NCBI GenBank assembly: GCA_945906015.1
Contig: CAMDQV010000140.1
Location: 1-5,857 of the forward strand
Length of the DNA stretch: 5,857 nt
Origin: Pedobacter schmidteae
GTDB taxonomy: Bacteria; Bacteroidota; Bacteroidia; Sphingobacteriales; Sphingobacteriaceae
Direction: 5' to 3'
Shown here: positions 5,137-5,857 of the stretch, one piece after another
Numbering within the stretch: position 1 is the stretch's first letter
Layout of the letters: each line of letters opens with the position of its first letter
Notes under the pieces: generated by a model
What the model was told of the DNA's origin: nothing
What the model saw: the letters and a program-made list of their open reading frames with translations, nothing else
Database searches by the model: none
Made by a program: the position numbers and the translations under genes

Positions 5137-5385
5137 TTATAAAATTGCTATATAACTTTTTTTAATTATCTTTCAATAGTGCTAGTATTGTTTTTGATTA
5201 GGTTTGAGTGTACCGAGGCCTTAGGCGCAAGTTCAACATAATGGTACAGTTTATATTTTGGAAAATGATGAGTTGCATTTTAGTGCAAGAACACCTTGCA
5301 AGAAAAGTAATTAGATTGCATACAAAAGTTAAATTACCAGCTTACCACTAAAAATTTATGGATATCAACATTGTACATACAACTT

Positions 5386-5694
5386 ATGTTAATGAGAAGG
5401 TTGATTTGGTGGCTCAGTTATGTATTTTTTCCTGAGGGATTTTCTGATTTCGCCTATTTAGGAGATTTGAGTAAATACCATTTGAAAGAAATGCAATCAA
5501 AATTAAATTGGAGTTGGAAAGAAGAAATAACACTTTATTCCTCCTATCAGTTAGTTAAATGGTCAAACCGGCATTCAATATATATCATTTACTACACCTT
5601 AGTAGGTGATTTTATACAGATTAAAGAAGAGGTTTGGAAGAAAGAAAATGAAATATTTATTCACCCTTTACGTAAAGATTATGAGTTTAAATGA
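5386..5694 (+). CDS. Small hypothetical protein
   Basis: I do not recognise this gene. From the ATG at 5386 it encodes 102 residues; an ATG at 5392 would give 100 and a TTG at 5371 would give 107. The start is hydrophobic and Trp-rich (MRRLIWWLSYVFFPEGF), followed by mixed helix-like and strand-like segments such as KEMQSKLNWSWKEEI and SIYIIYYTLVGDFIQIKEE. It is rich in Trp, Tyr, Lys and Glu. The balanced composition and a strong terminator 49 bases past the stop favour a real gene. An ATG at 5358 in another frame opens MDINIVHTTYVNEKVDLVA and stops at codon 26, within the start of this gene, so an original N-terminus may have been lost to a frameshift near 5400-5435. No signal peptidase site is obvious. 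The first 15 residues might associate with membrane. Base composition is very AT-rich (28% GC at 5461-5520). Confidence 0.5.
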   Translation: MLMRRLIWWLSYVFFPEGFSDFAYLGDLSKYHLKEMQSKLNWSWKEEITLYSSYQLVKWSNRHSIYIIYYTLVGDFIQIKEEVWKKENEIFIHPLRKDYEFK

Positions 5695-5742
5695 CCTTAG
5701 CTTAGGCCTATAAATTTTAGCAGGACAAAACAGAATAGTTAC

Positions 5743-5771
5743 AGCCTAACTAATTTTTAGTGAGGCTTTTT
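5743..5771 (+). terminator. Intrinsic terminator after the small plus-strand gene
   Basis: AGCCTAACTAA (5743-5753) pairs with TTAGTGAGGCT (5757-5767), ten base pairs with one A-G mismatch and a three-base loop. It is followed directly by TTTT and then ATTATT. The T run lies only on the plus-strand side, so it ends transcription coming from the 5386-5694 gene. Confidence 0.8.
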
Positions 5772-5776
5772 ATTAT

Positions 5777-5857
5777 TCAACCGTGATCAAATATGATCCA
5801 TCTTCCGTGCTTATCAAAGATAGTGATGCTAGTAGATATTTTCTCACCCTTGGCATT
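5777..5857 (-). CDS. Possible 3' end of a minus-strand gene entering from the right edge
   Basis: On the minus strand the frame NAKGEKISTSITIFDKHG continues to RWIIFDHG and a TGA at 5779-5777, 26 codons in all, open to the window edge. The residues look protein-like and the position would make it convergent with the small plus-strand gene, with the terminator between them. Another minus frame is also open over the same stretch (MPRVRKYLLAS..., TAA at 5775-5773), so frame choice is uncertain and no family can be named. Confidence 0.3.
   Translation of the reverse strand, partial: NAKGEKISTSITIFDKHGRWIIFDHG

Larger units (their letters stand above)
4777..5385. other. AT-rich region without an intact gene
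   Basis: About 600 bases lie between the divergently oriented DUF1080 gene and the small plus-strand gene. I see no intact gene. A 63-codon plus-strand frame (4909-5100) has no recognisable motif or ribosome binding site and is judged chance. On the minus strand a 19-codon frame (4958-4899, starting MEQKPKKSTEK) is short and very basic; it may be a gene scrap. A recombinase-like relic at 5005-5136 is listed separately. A run of seven G lies at 5120-5126 and a small hairpin (GGAGT-AAGA-ACTCC) at 5066-5079 without a T run. Confidence 0.6.

Noticed and set aside
5199..5206. Exact match to the Bacteroidota -7 box (TAGGTTTG) on the plus strand
   Set aside because: No TTG at the expected -33 distance; several such matches are expected by chance in a window of this size, and it lies about 180 bases before the nearest gene start.

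Overview
The window looks like an accessory stretch of a Bacteroidota chromosome, most likely from the Sphingobacteriaceae or a related family. This is an inference from the DUF1080 lipoprotein, the relics of a BlaI/MecI-type regulator and a PfkB sugar kinase, the lack of clear Shine-Dalgarno sites, and AT-rich spacers. No rRNA, tRNA, CRISPR array or intact insertion sequence was seen.

The core is a compact minus-strand operon read from 3806 down to 335. It encodes an OMPDC/HUMPS-family aldolase or decarboxylase (3-hexulose-6-phosphate synthase-like), a zinc-type sugar/polyol dehydrogenase, a short-chain dehydrogenase, and a xylose-isomerase-like TIM-barrel isomerase/epimerase. The gaps are 32, 5 and 18 bases. 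Fourteen bases after the last stop comes the start of a fifth gene, a PfkB fructokinase-like sugar kinase. Only about 40 codons of it remain and they carry a frameshift. The gene content reads as oxidise, isomerise, phosphorylate and then cleave a carbohydrate, with the kinase step now broken. The substrate cannot be read from the sequence.

At about position 200 the kinase remnant changes abruptly into the C-terminal half of a BlaI/MecI/CopY-family repressor that has lost its DNA-binding half. This fragment runs off the left edge. The left end is therefore a rearrangement scar between two truncated genes.

Upstream of the operon, after a 328-base spacer, lies a DUF1080 (3-keto-disaccharide hydrolase-like) lipoprotein gene on the same strand (4776-4135). 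The spacer contains an imperfect inverted repeat and a protein-like open frame of 48 codons. From 4777 to 5385 there is no intact gene, but a minus-strand relic near 5005-5136 resembles the C-terminal end of a serine recombinase and is interrupted at a run of seven C.

The right end holds a small plus-strand gene of unknown function (about 5386-5694), followed by a convincing intrinsic terminator (5743-5771). A possible 3' end of a minus-strand gene enters from the right edge. Hand counts show the operon is richer in GC than its surroundings (for example 55% at 2341-2400 against 33% at 4321-4380 and 28% at 5461-5520). Together with the gene relics, this suggests an acquired catabolic cassette in a region shaped by rearrangement.
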